Source: Aureispira sp. CCB-E (GTDB lineage Bacteria; Bacteroidota; Bacteroidia; Chitinophagales; Saprospiraceae). Taken from it: DNA of 64,000 bases. Under the pieces are notes generated by a model. It was given only the letters and a program-made list of their open reading frames with translations. It made no database searches and was not told where the DNA came from. The stretch covers positions 7,103,501-7,167,500 of the forward strand of contig NZ_CP133671.1 of assembly GCF_031326345.1 (NCBI RefSeq). The letters run 5' to 3'. Shown in pieces: positions 1-10,784 of the stretch. The first letter of the stretch is position 1; every line of letters starts with the position of its first letter. The position numbers and the translations under genes are program-made.

Positions 1-3000
1 GGTCAGCAATGGTAATGCAAGTATCCATTTGACAACCGGCTACATCGGTGACGGTGACACAATAAGTCCCCGCTACTAAACCATTGATGTTGGCGGTATT
101 TTGTCCTTGTGGGCTCCAAACATAGCTGTAACCACCACTGCCACCAGCCACAACCACACCAACCGATCCATCGGCAGCTCCGGTACAACTAATGGCAGCA
201 CCATTGTAGTTGCTTAGAACTTGTGGATTTAATGTGATAGCTGTTGGTTCGGTTAAGACAGAACCTGTGCTCACACTACAACCATTGGCATCGGTTACCG
301 TTACGGTATGTGCTCCAGCACAAACGTTGGTGGCGATGCTTGTATTTTGTCCGTTGCTCCATTGATAGGTGTAATTTGGTGTTGCTCCTTGTGCATCTAC
401 TTCTATGCTACCATCACAACTTCCATGACACGATGGATTTAGTTGATTGATGATGGCGGCAGTTAATACCGTTGATGGTTCAAAGACCGTAGCACTACCT
501 AAAATGGTACAACCATTAAAGTCAGTTACAGTTACTGTATAAGTTCCTACTGTTAGATTACTTGCTGTAGCAGTTACCTGTCCACCACTTCCAGTTGATG
601 GATCCCATTGATAGCTATATGGGAAGGTTCCGCCAGTAACTAAGGCTGTTACCGAACCATCATTTCCGTTTTTACATTGTACCGAATCTACATCAAATCC
701 TAGTTGTAAAGCCGTTGGCTCTGTAATAATTACGTTTGCTGTTACGGTACATCCATTGGCATCGGTTACGGTAACACTATGTGTATTGGCATCTAATCCT
801 GTTGCCGTTGCGGTATTATCTCCATTACTCCAGTTATAAGTATATGCTCCGACACCACCAGTTAGACTAATGGTTGCTTGTCCATTTGAGCCACCAAAAC
901 AACTCACGTTGATGGTAGAGAAATTGATATTACTAAAGCCTGCTGGTTCGTTCACCTGAATACAAGTATCAACCGTACAACCATTCCCATCGGTAACCGT
1001 TACACAATGCAACCCTGCTGGTAAACCTGTTGCCGTTGCTGTCGTTTGTGCACTGCTATTCCATGCGTAGCTAAAGCCTCCGACACCACCACTAGCATTG
1101 ATCGTCGCACTTCCGTCAGAAGCTCCGTTACAGCTTGCCGATGTACTTGATACGGTAAAGCTGATAGGTTGTCTTAAAACATTGATAGTTATAATAGAAT
1201 CACAGCCTGTTACTGTTTGCAAATGAAAGGTAGTTGTTGTACCTGCCATTAATACTTGACCATTATAAGTAATACTATTTCCAGCACAAATAATAGTATC
1301 TATCACCCTATTAAAGGTGTCCATCCCTTGTACATTAATCGTAACTATAGAATCACAGCCTCCTTGTGTTTGAAGATAAAACTTAGTACTCGTATTTGGA
1401 AGTAACTGTTGTCCTCTATATAAGAGACTATTACCATAACAAATACTAGTATCTAAGATTATATTAAATGTATCTAATCCTAATACATTCACAAAAACGA
1501 AGGAATCTAAGCCATTGTTTGCTATATAAGCAAAGGTATCTATTGTTCCTGGTGATAGATTATTACCTTCATACACAAAAAAGGTTCCTTGGCAAATTGA
1601 AGTATCTATTATAGTAAAGATATTACAAGTATCTATCGATATTGTAAAAGTATCTACAGAAAAACAACCTATAGAATTGCTTGTAACTAATGTATAGGTC
1701 TTTGAAAGTGTAGGATAAAACTCTGGATTCGAACAATTGTTACAACTAATATCTTGATTGGGAAACCATTGATAAGTATAATTGTTATTTAAATTCAAAT
1801 TCAAAGTATCCCCTTGACAAATTGAGGTATCCACTAATGCTGTTAAACCAATTGTATCTATGTTTATTATAATACTATCTCGAAGTGTATCTCTACATTC
1901 ATTAATTACTTCAACCCAATACACTCCTGAATCATATACAGTTAAAGTAGAATCTGTAGTATTATTCTGCCATAAATAATAATCAAAACCAGTTCCTGCA
2001 TTCAAGGATAGTACAGCATTTTCACATAGTATAGTATCTGATCCTAAATTTAACGTTGGACTAATTATCCTAAATATAGTACTATCTATATTATTTAAGT
2101 AATTACATTCCAAAATATTTGTAATTGGGAAATCTGTACTAAAGCTATAGATAGGCGCTCGACTCCCATTATCATTAATAACAACATAAAAGCTAGTCGC
2201 AGCTTTACTCGCTTTTACATTTAACAAATAACAAGAATCCTTCTCAATATTTTGCCCCAATATATAAATAGGTGCAATTAAATTAGCTGTTGGAGTAGTA
2301 CTAGGATTAGCATCATAAATAGCAATAGGGGTCTGATAAGATAAACTGTTGCTCCCTTCATTGCAAATATTCAACATTAGAATAACGCTATCCGAACTAC
2401 AAGAAACGGCATGGATATCAACTGTTGCATCTGCAACAAGAAGCTCTGTGTTAGAATACTGGTTTAAGAAATTATTCAATACACAACTATCTCCTACTAA
2501 ATGATGCTTTTGTTGAACTACAGGGACAGTTAAATCATCATTAATATTGGTATAAGCATAAGCGTGCTGGTTCCAAATATTTCGCGCAGGTCCCCAACGA
2601 GTTATACTAGATTCAAAAATAGAAATTTGTGCCATATTTGCATTTGAAGTTGTTCCACCACAATTACAAATAACTTCTGCTTCTCCATCATCGTCTACAT
2701 CTGCTATAATTGGGTACTCAACAACTGTCTCTGATAAACAAGCTGTTGTCCCCATTACATTACCATTCTGACCATTAACAACATACAAATTTGTTTGATC
2801 TCTATAAAGCACTTCTTTTTGACCATCATTATTAAAGTCAAAAGCTGTACATCCTATTATTCCTGATATATCATTGTTTATCAATGACCACAATACGGTC
2901 ATATCATTATCTAAAACATGCAGTCGTCCCCCTCCTAATGCTCCTGCCTGAACAGCTATTTCTAGTTCGCCATCACCGTCAAAATCAGCTACACTAGGTC

Positions 3001-6000
3001 GTCCAATTGGAGCTGGAATATTTGTATAGTTCCAGAATGGTCGAACTAAAGATTCTGTTTTGGGATTCCAAACATATACTCCTCTTTGAGCAGTTCCAAT
3101 CTCAAAGCCAGAAACAATAACGTCCAATGTTCCATCTTTGTCAAAGTCTGCCACACTAGTAAAGCCATCTCCATGACCTGCCATTGTTTTTACAACTGTC
3201 ATCGAATTAAGAGCTGAATTTGTATAGGATACAATATTAACAGCATATACATTCGGTCCCGCAATTAATTCTAATCCATTGCAGTCAGGATTACCAGCAC
3301 AATCAATTGCATCAATTACATCTGCCCCTACCACTAGTCCTCCTAGGTTATAATCTATATTTTTTCCTCTCGCTCCTATTCCCGTGACTAATAGATTACC
3401 ATTAGTGCTACTATAAATTCGGCGACCATACACTATTTCAGGAATACTATCTTCATTGAAATCATAAATTCCTATTGTGTTATCTCCTGAATCTATCATA
3501 GTAATCACTGACCATTTGAGTGTCCCATCATGTTCATATACACGTAAACTAGAGTCTTGCCTAATTACAATTTCACTTTCTGGATCATTATCTAAGTTTG
3601 CAATAGCAGGATAACCATTAGAAGTAGTTGAGTTTCCAAAGTTATAAGTATACTTCAGAGATCCACTTCGACCATCTATTGCAATTCCTGTTCCATCTGA
3701 TCGGAACCCCACAATTTCCGTATTACCGTCATTATCAACATCTCCAGATACAGCTAATCCCCAATTAGTAACATTCTGAGTAGATTGCCAAGAAGGTTGA
3801 ATTCCAAAGCTTCCTGTTGGGAAGCTGTCTGTACAGTTATTTCCTAAACAAGCTTGGTAGTTCCAATTATCACATACAACATCTCCACAGCAATCAGGAT
3901 CATAACAATCTATTAAACCATCTCCATCATCATCTAAACCATTGTCACAAATTTCGCCTGAACAGGCAGTACGATTACTAAAATCAAAAATATTAGTTCC
4001 ATTTGGATAAAAAGTCTCCCCTTCAAAAATAGCATAGGGATACCTAACACCTAATGTATCTCTAAGCTCATAGATCAAACTGGTATCTGCACAAAATGCA
4101 ATTGTATCAGGGCATTTTTCAATTAAGTATGTATTTATAATGCTACCACTAGAATCTACAAGTTCTAATACATAATTATTTGTATCACAGACCTCATCGC
4201 AATCTAACTTTTGTACTATCATCTCTACTTTTTTGTACTGGCTAGACAAATAATTAAAACCGTCTATTTGGTCTGGCATGGCAAATAAAGCTCCAGGTAT
4301 ATTACTTATGTTGGGCTCTGTTCCTGTTGATAAATCAATATTAGACGGCACTAAGTTTTGAGGCATAAAATTATTAGGATTAGGGATAACATATAATGTA
4401 TTTGTAATTCTCTTTGTAAAGTACAAATTCCCATCATAACATGACTCTATACTTCGAATTCCTTGCCAAGCACTCAAACAGGCTGCATTACTAACTGAAC
4501 ATCCAACTCCTGTAGTCATATTTAAGCTATTAGGTACTGTTTGTACCTGTAATCGCACTTCAAGAGGTCTTATTCCTAAATCTATCTGCCCCAAGTATGT
4601 TAAATTACTACCTCCACTTGAAGTACCGCCTCCATTTGTGAAATATAAAAACCTTCCATTAGGGCTAAATTCTATTTCACTAACACGACTTTCCATATTT
4701 CTTAAAAAACCTAAAGGATAAGTTGTGTTATAAGCTATTGTACTCACCATCCCTGATATATTCAATACATTAGACTGATCATTAGGTGTCCCATCTGGCT
4801 GTAATATCAAATCTCCCAAACTAATACTTTCTGACGAAGCTGTGTTAAAAAGGACAGCATCAAATAAAACAATATCTGTATAATTAATAGATTCATTTCT
4901 GCAAATAACAGCAATTTTATCTTCTGCAGAATTTAGTTCAATTGGAGAACCAGCTACTGTTAAATACCACCAGTTAGCAAATACATTTCCTGTATTAGCA
5001 TCCCAAGTTATTCCTGTTGTTGTAATCAAGAACCTATCTAATGATATATTATTTACATTTACACTACGTCGACACAGATAAAGGTAATGTTGATCACTTG
5101 CCCCAGCTGCCGTTCTCGATACTGCAGCTCCATCTGTATAAGTACGAGACACACCACTTCCATCGACTAATGGCATGTCTCTTTGCAATACACTTAAGCT
5201 ATTACCTCCTGTATATCGAACCCTAGAATAGAGCCAATTCGCTGGCATATAAGACCCATTAGAGCCTATAGACCCAACATCTGTCACCCATTTTTTATAA
5301 ATAATATACCATTCATCATCAACTTGAGGAACCTTAATAACTTGTATTTCTTGTAAGGCTCTTATAGCATTTAATCCAGGTCCATTAGTTGTCGTATTTG
5401 TTAACAAAGGCGTGCCATCTGCCTTATAAATAAAAAGGTTATTGGCATTACTACTGCCAGTATGCAAAACATAAAAAGCTAATTCCCCACAACTATTCAA
5501 GGCAACTCCCGTTTGACCTCCATTACTTGTTGTAGACGTTATAGAATTAACAGAGGGAGTTGGGTTTCTCCAATCAACTATAGATGGATTGACATTTCCA
5601 TAAGGAGCTAGAGGCCATACAGGTAACCCTGTTTGTGCCAAGCCTGTTGTTGAAACTGTAATAATAGTAGCTGCTGTAGTATCACTACAAGTACTACTTG
5701 TGGCTACCAAAAACACATCATAGGTTCCTATCGTAGGAAATGTAAAATTAAAGTTTATATTTGTCCCTTGTGAAATATTATTGACAAACCACTCATAGCT
5801 CGTTGCTCCTGTTGATGTATTATTGAATATAACCGCATCTCCTGGAGATATCTGTGTAGTGTTAGCTATAAACCCTGCCTGAGTACTACAAGTGACTATA
5901 ATACTCACAGAATCTTTTTTAGTGCAATTTGGATCCCCATTTTTTGCTTCTAAAACTATATTATAAGTTCCTATTGTATTGAACATATAACTACTATTAG

Positions 6001-7219
6001 TAGTAGTAGCAAAGGAGACTCCATTATTAAACCATTCGTAAGTACTTGCTCCTGTCGTTAAATTATTAAAATTAACGCTTGTACCTGTTGTAATTATGGT
6101 ACTACTACTTGAAAAAGCTACATTAATTGGTGTTGAACAGGGAGGCATGCATCCTTGAGAAGTCAGAAGACTAGCTCTCGCTCCTGTCAAGAAAAAATGA
6201 GCCCGAACCTTTTGACCTTGGGTAAAACGATTATAACAAGCTAAATTAGAATAATCCATATAATTTTCTTGTTGATCTGGTTGATCTCCTACCCCTCCAT
6301 TAGTAACTGGTCGGAATGGATTATTGAGTGACCAATCATCTTCGTCTGTTCCGCAAGAATTCGGATTGCTTCCACAAGGTGGTCTAGCTGTAGTATTATC
6401 AGGTGGTGTATCACAAACTCGATCTCCATCAACTAGACAATTATTATTAACACATCCTCCTTGAAAAGTGTGATACAAACCTAGATAGTGCCCCATTTCA
6501 TGTACTAATACTTTTGAATTGTTAGTATTAGTTCCCATATAATTAGATTCTACTACTATTCCATCTCGATTATTACCATGGGAAGAAGGGAAATAAGCAT
6601 AACCAGCTACACCTCCTTGTATTTCATTCACAACCCAAATATTAACATAATCCAAAGGGTTCCAACGAATTAAGTTTTTCAATATTAAATCTTGAGTATT
6701 CCGATTTAAACTTGTTAAAGTAGATACTGTATTAGTAATTCCATTAGTATTATTACCATTGGGGTCTCGTTGTGCCAAACAAAATTGGATTTCAACATCG
6801 ACACCAGTAGATGGGTTATATACTCCAACATTTGCAAAAGCATCATTTAAGTGTTGAATAGCATCCTGTACTTGGGCATTCGAAATGTTTCCAACACCAT
6901 TATTATGAATCACATGTACTACAACAGGTAATGTATACAGTGTTCTACCATTCATTGACAGAGATCCTTCTTGTAGTATATTTTGCAACTGGTGCTCTAA
7001 TTGATTTTGGAGTCGCTTCTCTTGTAAAGAAAGGTTATTTTGTAACTCATCAAATGCGCAAAAGCCATTGTGACTATGTGTGTGTTGTAACGAATGTGTT
7101 GTTTGTAATTCTATGTTGTTACTTAAACTCGTTAATAACTCTACTTTATTGATATAACCCAATACACCAAGAAGCCCTACTAGCAAGCTACTCGTTAGTA
7201 CCATTGAAAGATAACGCAT
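1..7219 (-). CDS. Giant secreted M43 (pappalysin-type) metalloprotease with PKD, FG-GAP and SprB-like repeats, 3' end outside window
   Basis: I read one minus-strand frame from the ATG at 7219 to the window edge: the frame at the start codon and the frame coding SprB-like repeats at position 1 agree, giving more than 2400 residues without a stop in the parts I translated. The N-terminus is a hydrophobic signal sequence. Residues 240-250 read HEMGHYLGLYH, the HExxHxxGxxH zinc motif of metzincins, and a Met-turn follows as NYMDYS, so an M43 pappalysin-like catalytic domain is well supported. Behind it (about 6110-5640) are two PKD-like domains, then a propeller-like stretch, a DDDGDGLID calcium-type motif near 3920, FG-GAP/VCBS-like Asp-rich repeats (about 3850-2650), and repeats ending in CxVTVTDxxGC of SprB type (about 1900-1). 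Such proteins are normally exported by the type IX system; the sorting domain would lie beyond the window. Likely roles are cell-surface proteolysis or adhesion. Confidence 0.85.
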   Translation of the reverse strand, partial: MRYLSMVLTSSLLVGLLGVLGYINKVELLTSLSNNIELQTTHSLQHTHSHNGFCAFDELQNNLSLQEKRLQNQLEHQLQNILQEGSLSMNGRTLYTLPVVVHVIHNNGVGNISNAQVQDAIQHLNDAFANVGVYNPSTGVDVEIQFCLAQRDPNGNNTNGITNTVSTLTSLNRNTQDLILKNLIRWNPLDYVNIWVVNEIQGGVAGYAYFPSSHGNNRDGIVVESNYMGTNTNNSKVLVHEMGHYLGLYHTFQGGCVNNNCLVDGDRVCDTPPDNTTARPPCGSNPNSCGTDEDDWSLNNPFRPVTNGGVGDQPDQQENYMDYSNLACYNRFTQGQKVRAHFFLTGARASLLTSQGCMPPCSTPINVAFSSSSTIITTGTSVNFNNLTTGASTYEWFNNGVSFATTTNSSYMFNTIGTYNIVLEAKNGDPNCTKKDSVSIIVTCSTQAGFIANTTQISPGDAVIFNNTSTGATSYEWFVNNISQGTNINFNFTFPTIGTYDVFLVATSSTCSDTTAATIITVSTTGLAQTGLPVWPLAPYGNVNPSIVDWRNPTPSVNSITSTTSNGGQTGVALNSCGELAFYVLHTGSSNANNLFIYKADGTPLLTNTTTNGPGLNAIRALQEIQVIKVPQVDDEWYIIYKKWVTDVGSIGSNGSYMPANWLYSRVRYTGGNSLSVLQRDMPLVDGSGVSRTYTDGAAVSRTAAGASDQHYLYLCRRSVNVNNISLDRFLITTTGITWDANTGNVFANWWYLTVAGSPIELNSAEDKIAVICRNESINYTDIVLFDAVLFNTASSESISLGDLILQPDGTPNDQSNVLNISGMVSTIAYNTTYPLGFLRNMESRVSEIEFSPNGRFLYFTNGGGTSSGGSNLTYLGQIDLGIRPLEVRLQVQTVPNSLNMTTGVGCSVSNAACLSAWQGIRSIESCYDGNLYFTKRITNTLYVIPNPNNFMPQNLVPSNIDLSTGTEPNISNIPGALFAMPDQIDGFNYLSSQYKKVEMIVQKLDCDEVCDTNNYVLELVDSSGSIINTYLIEKCPDTIAFCADTSLIYELRDTLGVRYPYAIFEGETFYPNGTNIFDFSNRTACSGEICDNGLDDDGDGLIDCYDPDCCGDVVCDNWNYQACLGNNCTDSFPTGSFGIQPSWQSTQNVTNWGLAVSGDVDNDGNTEIVGFRSDGTGIAIDGRSGSLKYTYNFGNSTTSNGYPAIANLDNDPESEIVIRQDSSLRVYEHDGTLKWSVITMIDSGDNTIGIYDFNEDSIPEIVYGRRIYSSTNGNLLVTGIGARGKNIDYNLGGLVVGADVIDAIDCAGNPDCNGLELIAGPNVYAVNIVSYTNSALNSMTVVKTMAGHGDGFTSVADFDKDGTLDVIVSGFEIGTAQRGVYVWNPKTESLVRPFWNYTNIPAPIGRPSVADFDGDGELEIAVQAGALGGGRLHVLDNDMTVLWSLINNDISGIIGCTAFDFNNDGQKEVLYRDQTNLYVVNGQNGNVMGTTACLSETVVEYPIIADVDDDGEAEVICNCGGTTSNANMAQISIFESSITRWGPARNIWNQHAYAYTNINDDLTVPVVQQKHHLVGDSCVLNNFLNQYSNTELLVADATVDIHAVSCSSDSVILMLNICNEGSNSLSYQTPIAIYDANPSTTPTANLIAPIYILGQNIEKDSCYLLNVKASKAATSFYVVINDNGSRAPIYSFSTDFPITNILECNYLNNIDSTIFRIISPTLNLGSDTILCENAVLSLNAGTGFDYYLWQNNTTDSTLTVYDSGVYWVEVINECRDTLRDSIIINIDTIGLTALVDTSICQGDTLNLNLNNNYTYQWFPNQDISCNNCSNPEFYPTLSKTYTLVTSNSIGCFSVDTFTISIDTCNIFTIIDTSICQGTFFVYEGNNLSPGTIDTFAYIANNGLDSFVFVNVLGLDTFNIILDTSICYGNSLLYRGQQLLPNTSTKFYLQTQGGCDSIVTINVQGMDTFNRVIDTIICAGNSITYNGQVLMAGTTTTFHLQTVTGCDSIITINVLRQPISFTVSSTSASCNGASDGSATINASGGVGGFSYAWNSSAQTTATATGLPAGLHCVTVTDGNGCTVDTCIQVNEPAGFSNINFSTINVSCFGGSNGQATISLTGGVGAYTYNWSNGDNTATATGLDANTHSVTVTDANGCTVTANVIITEPTALQLGFDVDSVQCKNGNDGSVTALVTGGTFPYSYQWDPSTGSGGQVTATASNLTVGTYTVTVTDFNGCTILGSATVFEPSTVLTAAIINQLNPSCHGSCDGSIEVDAQGATPNYTYQWSNGQNTSIATNVCAGAHTVTVTDANGCSVSTGSVLTEPTAITLNPQVLSNYNGAAISCTGAADGSVGVVVAGGSGGYSYVWSPQGQNTANINGLVAGTYCVTVTDVAGCQMDTCITIAD

Positions 7220-7966
7220 AAATATTATCAAGATTTAGTTGATTGAAAAAATTATGGGATTTAATAATAGAACGTTATCAGTTGTTCCGTATGTAGTGAT
7301 TTTTATTTGGTGTCGCAAAGATATGCCTTTTAACAATATCTTACAATTATCTCTGACAAGACTTTAAAAAAATAATCATTAATTTTTGTAAAATTAATCT
7401 GCCTCACATATAAAGTTTAAAAAACTTATTTACGTTGATGTCTATATATTAACATCATTGTAAGTTTTTAGTACTTCCTTGCCTGCTACTTTGTAACACT
7501 TTCTTGGTACATGATTTTTGGACTTATAGTTTTAATCAATCATTGGAAAGTGCTTCATCACCTTCAAAAAGAACTAATCTATTTACTTTACAAATTATTA
7601 TATGTAAAATTTCATAAATAAAACTTCAAAAACGTTGCAACAAATTAAAAAAATAATTATATTTACAAAACATATTGTGATTTTAATACACCAATCATTC
7701 AAAAAAATCATCTATTCCCAAACGTTATCTTCATAAAACTCTGATTTTCAAAAATCAAAAAGTTTTTTTTTGTAAAAAAAATGTATCGGAATTTGATTTT
7801 CTGCCAAAAAAGACCGTTTTTGTATAAGACTTAACATAAATACCCCCTTTTATATTTATAATAAGTCTGTTAGACCAAATAACAACTGAATAAATTGTTA
7901 TGTCTCAAGTGTTGATACCCCTTTTGTTGAACAATAAAAAAATTTAGGAAAACAATAACCATTAAG
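7220..7966. other. AT-rich divergent intergenic region, no gene seen
   Basis: About 750 bases separate the divergent starts of the metalloprotease and the first sigma factor. The sequence is very AT-rich with many A and T runs and no convincing reading frame. Promoters for both neighbours must lie here, but I could not place a clear -33/-7 pair. Confidence 0.6.
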
Positions 7967-8524
7967 ATGAAATCGGTCGTCCTCGCAGAAATATCTGAAC
8001 GTGAATTAATAGAAGGTTGTATTGCCAAAAAAAGGCGATACCAAGAGCAACTATACTATAGATATGGTACAGATATGTATCAAGTATGCCTGATGTATGC
8101 CAAGAATGAAGCAGATGCTTCTGACATCTTACAAGAGAGCTTTATCAAAGTTTTCAAAAACATACATACCTTTAAATTTCAAGGAGCGTTAGGAGGATGG
8201 ATTCGTAGGACTGTTGTTTTTACTGCTATTAATGCTTATAAAAAGAAGCAAAGGGAAACACAATTAGTTGTCTCTATGCCAGAGACGGAATATGTTGATT
8301 TTTCGGTTAATGAAATTGCAGAAGGATTAGATCCTAGTGAAATTGTAAAACTAGTTAATCAGTTGCCTAAGAAGGCACAACAAGTTTTAAAATTATATGC
8401 GATAGAAGGCTATAAGCATCAAGAAATTGCTGATATGCTAGGTATTTCTGTTGGGACATCAAAATCTCAATTAAATCGAGCAAAAAAAATATTACAAGAA
8501 GCAGTAAAAACACTTCATGGATAA
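7967..8524 (+). CDS. RNA polymerase sigma factor, ECF (sigma-70) family, copy 1
   Basis: A 185-residue ECF-type sigma factor. Residues about 25-90 form region 2, with a DASDILQESFIKVFKN helix typical of the core-binding part and a following GGWIRR segment. Residues about 125-180 form region 4, with LPKKAQQVLKLYAIEGYKH followed by a helix-turn-helix (EIADMLGISVGTSKSQLNRAKK) that would contact the -35 region. It lacks region 3, as ECF factors do. The stop codon overlaps the start of the next gene by 8 bases (ATGGATAA), indicating translational coupling and a functional pair. It is paralogous to the sigma factor at 11679. The regulon cannot be read from the sequence; autoregulation of the pair would be typical. 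Confidence 0.93.
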   Translation: MKSVVLAEISERELIEGCIAKKRRYQEQLYYRYGTDMYQVCLMYAKNEADASDILQESFIKVFKNIHTFKFQGALGGWIRRTVVFTAINAYKKKQRETQLVVSMPETEYVDFSVNEIAEGLDPSEIVKLVNQLPKKAQQVLKLYAIEGYKHQEIADMLGISVGTSKSQLNRAKKILQEAVKTLHG

Positions 8525-10514
8525 CAAAAATCAGAGCAACAACTCGGTTGGAGATACTTCTAAATTCTCTCATGAAAACCAACTGCCTCCTATATGGGAC
8601 AACATCTCTAAAGAGCTTAATGCTTTAGATGAAGATGCTATGCCCCTAGATAACCAAACGGTAGATTCTAACGAGTTATCTGATCTTGCTGACTTTAGTA
8701 TTGTCAAAGAAAGTTTTCAAACTAATTTTAGTACTAAAGAGCCCCCTAAGTTTATGTGGGACAAAATTGAGCAAGATTTAGAATCATTTACAGTTACTGA
8801 TGACCCATCAACATTTAGTGCTATAAAAGATGGTTTTGAGCAAAACTACAAAGAAACCTCTGTTCCTAATTTCACTTGGGCTGATTTAGCGGAAGAAATG
8901 GATAATCCGAAGCCTAAAGAGAAAGTAGAAGATTACGCATTTGTCAAACGAGGTTTTGAAAAGCAATATAGTGCTGTTGTTGTTCCCTTATTTAGCTGGG
9001 ATGACTTGGCCAAACGCATGGATAATGAAGCTGCCCTTGCCGATACACCTGATCGCTACTCTATTGTCAAAGATAGTTTCCAAAAAGTATACGCCAATAA
9101 CCAACCAGCAGTTGACACATGGGCAAACTTAGAGCAACAATTGCAATCTAATTCTCATTGGAAGAAAATAGGGCTACTTTTATCTGCTCCTGCTTTCTTG
9201 AAAAAAGCAGCTTTATTCACAGCTATTGGCGTCTTTATGCTAGGTAGCAAATTCTACCTAGCTAACGAATCAACTCCTATTTCTATTCCAACCTCTTCTG
9301 TTATCGCCAGTAACCAAGAACCTCAAAAGGAAACGACTGCTAAAGATTTGTTTCATAAAATACACGAATCTAGTCTAAATGCAGCTGGTCACAGAAGTCA
9401 CACTGAAGAAACTTCGGAGAAGGTATTGCCGCTTTCTGATGCTTTATACTCTGATGTTGTTACTCCTGAGTCATCAGAAAATACTCCTTCTAGTTTGGAA
9501 AATAACAAAGAACAAGATGGTTCTAACGTTCAAAACCACTTTACTCAAACTGTAGATAAAGATACACCGAACAATACAGGCAATTCTTCCAATACAACAG
9601 GTACTGTTGCCAATGAACAAGATTTATTGTATCAAGAGGATGAAATAAAGCCTAAGGTAGAGCAATCTATTCATACGTCTGATCTTAACTGGATTGGACA
9701 GGCTGGTGTCAATGTAGAAGCATTTGACAAAGGTGTCAATGTTTTGGTTCAAGACTTCATTTTAGATTCGGAAATTACTAAAATGGATGAAGATAACTTT
9801 ACCCTTGTTCGTCAAGCTCAAAAAGGGAAGAAAATTCGTTTTGAAGTAGGGCTAACAGGGAAAGGAGGCACCTCCATCTTATTAGGTCAAAATAAGTACG
9901 AAACTTGGAACAATGGAGAACCAACACATTTGTGCCCTACAGGCGCCTTTGGGATTATGGCTAATTATCACTTTACACTCAATGATGCTGTTGTTCTAGG
10001 AATTTACCCTTACTCTTCAATGAAACAATGCTTTGGCAAATACGATAACAATGGTAATTATGAAGCAACAGATATTGATTTATCTCTATTTGATTTTACT
10101 TTAGGTTATCAAAGGACACTAATTCGATACAATAGTTTGAGCCAAATTCCTTCTAAAATTTACGCTCGCTTGGATTTTGGTCTTGGAATTTTAACGAATG
10201 CAAAAACTAAAGTAAACGAACAAGTTATTAGTTCTGAAAAACTATATAATAAATTTAATTTCTCGGCAGGATTAGCTTTAGGTAATGCACATGAAATTAA
10301 TCAGTTTATCATTGACTATGGCATTACTAGCAATATTGGAGTCAACAACTTAATAACAGGTTCTAACCCTACTATCTTACAGCCTGCCCAATTACTAAAC
10401 ATTGGTGCTTACCTTGGCGTACGATACATCCTTGTTCCTAGGCTTGAACCATCCAAAAAACAACGCCAATTTGACTGGTCTCCTCCATTCTACATAGAAG
10501 AACCTGCGTTTTAA
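8517..10514 (+). CDS. Putative anti-sigma-like membrane protein fused to an outer-membrane-barrel-like domain, copy 1
   Basis: 665 residues in a layout I do not recognise as a named family. Residues about 22-210 hold five related units, four of them spaced almost exactly 40 residues apart (Trp at 81, 121, 161, 202). Each reads roughly [IV]KxxF, then PxFxW[DA]xLxxxM/L. One membrane segment follows (about 228-248), then a Ser/Thr/Asn-rich linker to about 430. The C-terminal 200 residues alternate polar and aromatic residues as in a small beta-barrel (for example FEVGLTGKGGTSILLG, SLFDFTLGYQRTLIRY) and the protein ends in Phe. Position behind a sigma factor, with an 8-base overlap, suggests the N-terminal repeats bind or restrain the sigma factor. 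A barrel in the same chain would imply a protein reaching from cytoplasm to outer membrane. The function is inference; the layout is seen. Confidence 0.75.
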   Translation: MDNKNQSNNSVGDTSKFSHENQLPPIWDNISKELNALDEDAMPLDNQTVDSNELSDLADFSIVKESFQTNFSTKEPPKFMWDKIEQDLESFTVTDDPSTFSAIKDGFEQNYKETSVPNFTWADLAEEMDNPKPKEKVEDYAFVKRGFEKQYSAVVVPLFSWDDLAKRMDNEAALADTPDRYSIVKDSFQKVYANNQPAVDTWANLEQQLQSNSHWKKIGLLLSAPAFLKKAALFTAIGVFMLGSKFYLANESTPISIPTSSVIASNQEPQKETTAKDLFHKIHESSLNAAGHRSHTEETSEKVLPLSDALYSDVVTPESSENTPSSLENNKEQDGSNVQNHFTQTVDKDTPNNTGNSSNTTGTVANEQDLLYQEDEIKPKVEQSIHTSDLNWIGQAGVNVEAFDKGVNVLVQDFILDSEITKMDEDNFTLVRQAQKGKKIRFEVGLTGKGGTSILLGQNKYETWNNGEPTHLCPTGAFGIMANYHFTLNDAVVLGIYPYSSMKQCFGKYDNNGNYEATDIDLSLFDFTLGYQRTLIRYNSLSQIPSKIYARLDFGLGILTNAKTKVNEQVISSEKLYNKFNFSAGLALGNAHEINQFIIDYGITSNIGVNNLITGSNPTILQPAQLLNIGAYLGVRYILVPRLEPSKKQRQFDWSPPFYIEEPAF

Positions 10515-10784
10515 ACTATAAAAGGAGTTTGTTTGAGGATTAGCTTTGTTACTCCCTGTGATTATGAACTCGCACAGCTCGGCTTGCTGTTGTTATCTAG
10601 TATTTATTTCATGAACAGTCCATTGTGTTCAGCATAAGTCTACTCGCCTGTCGCTTAGTTGAGAAACTTATAATTGAGATAGTCTATTTCACGTTCAATT
10701 CCTTTGATTTAGCATGATTTTTGTAGCCCAATTCCTTAGTAAATAGCCCTCCCATTACTGATACTCGCTTGAAAATATGTGACT

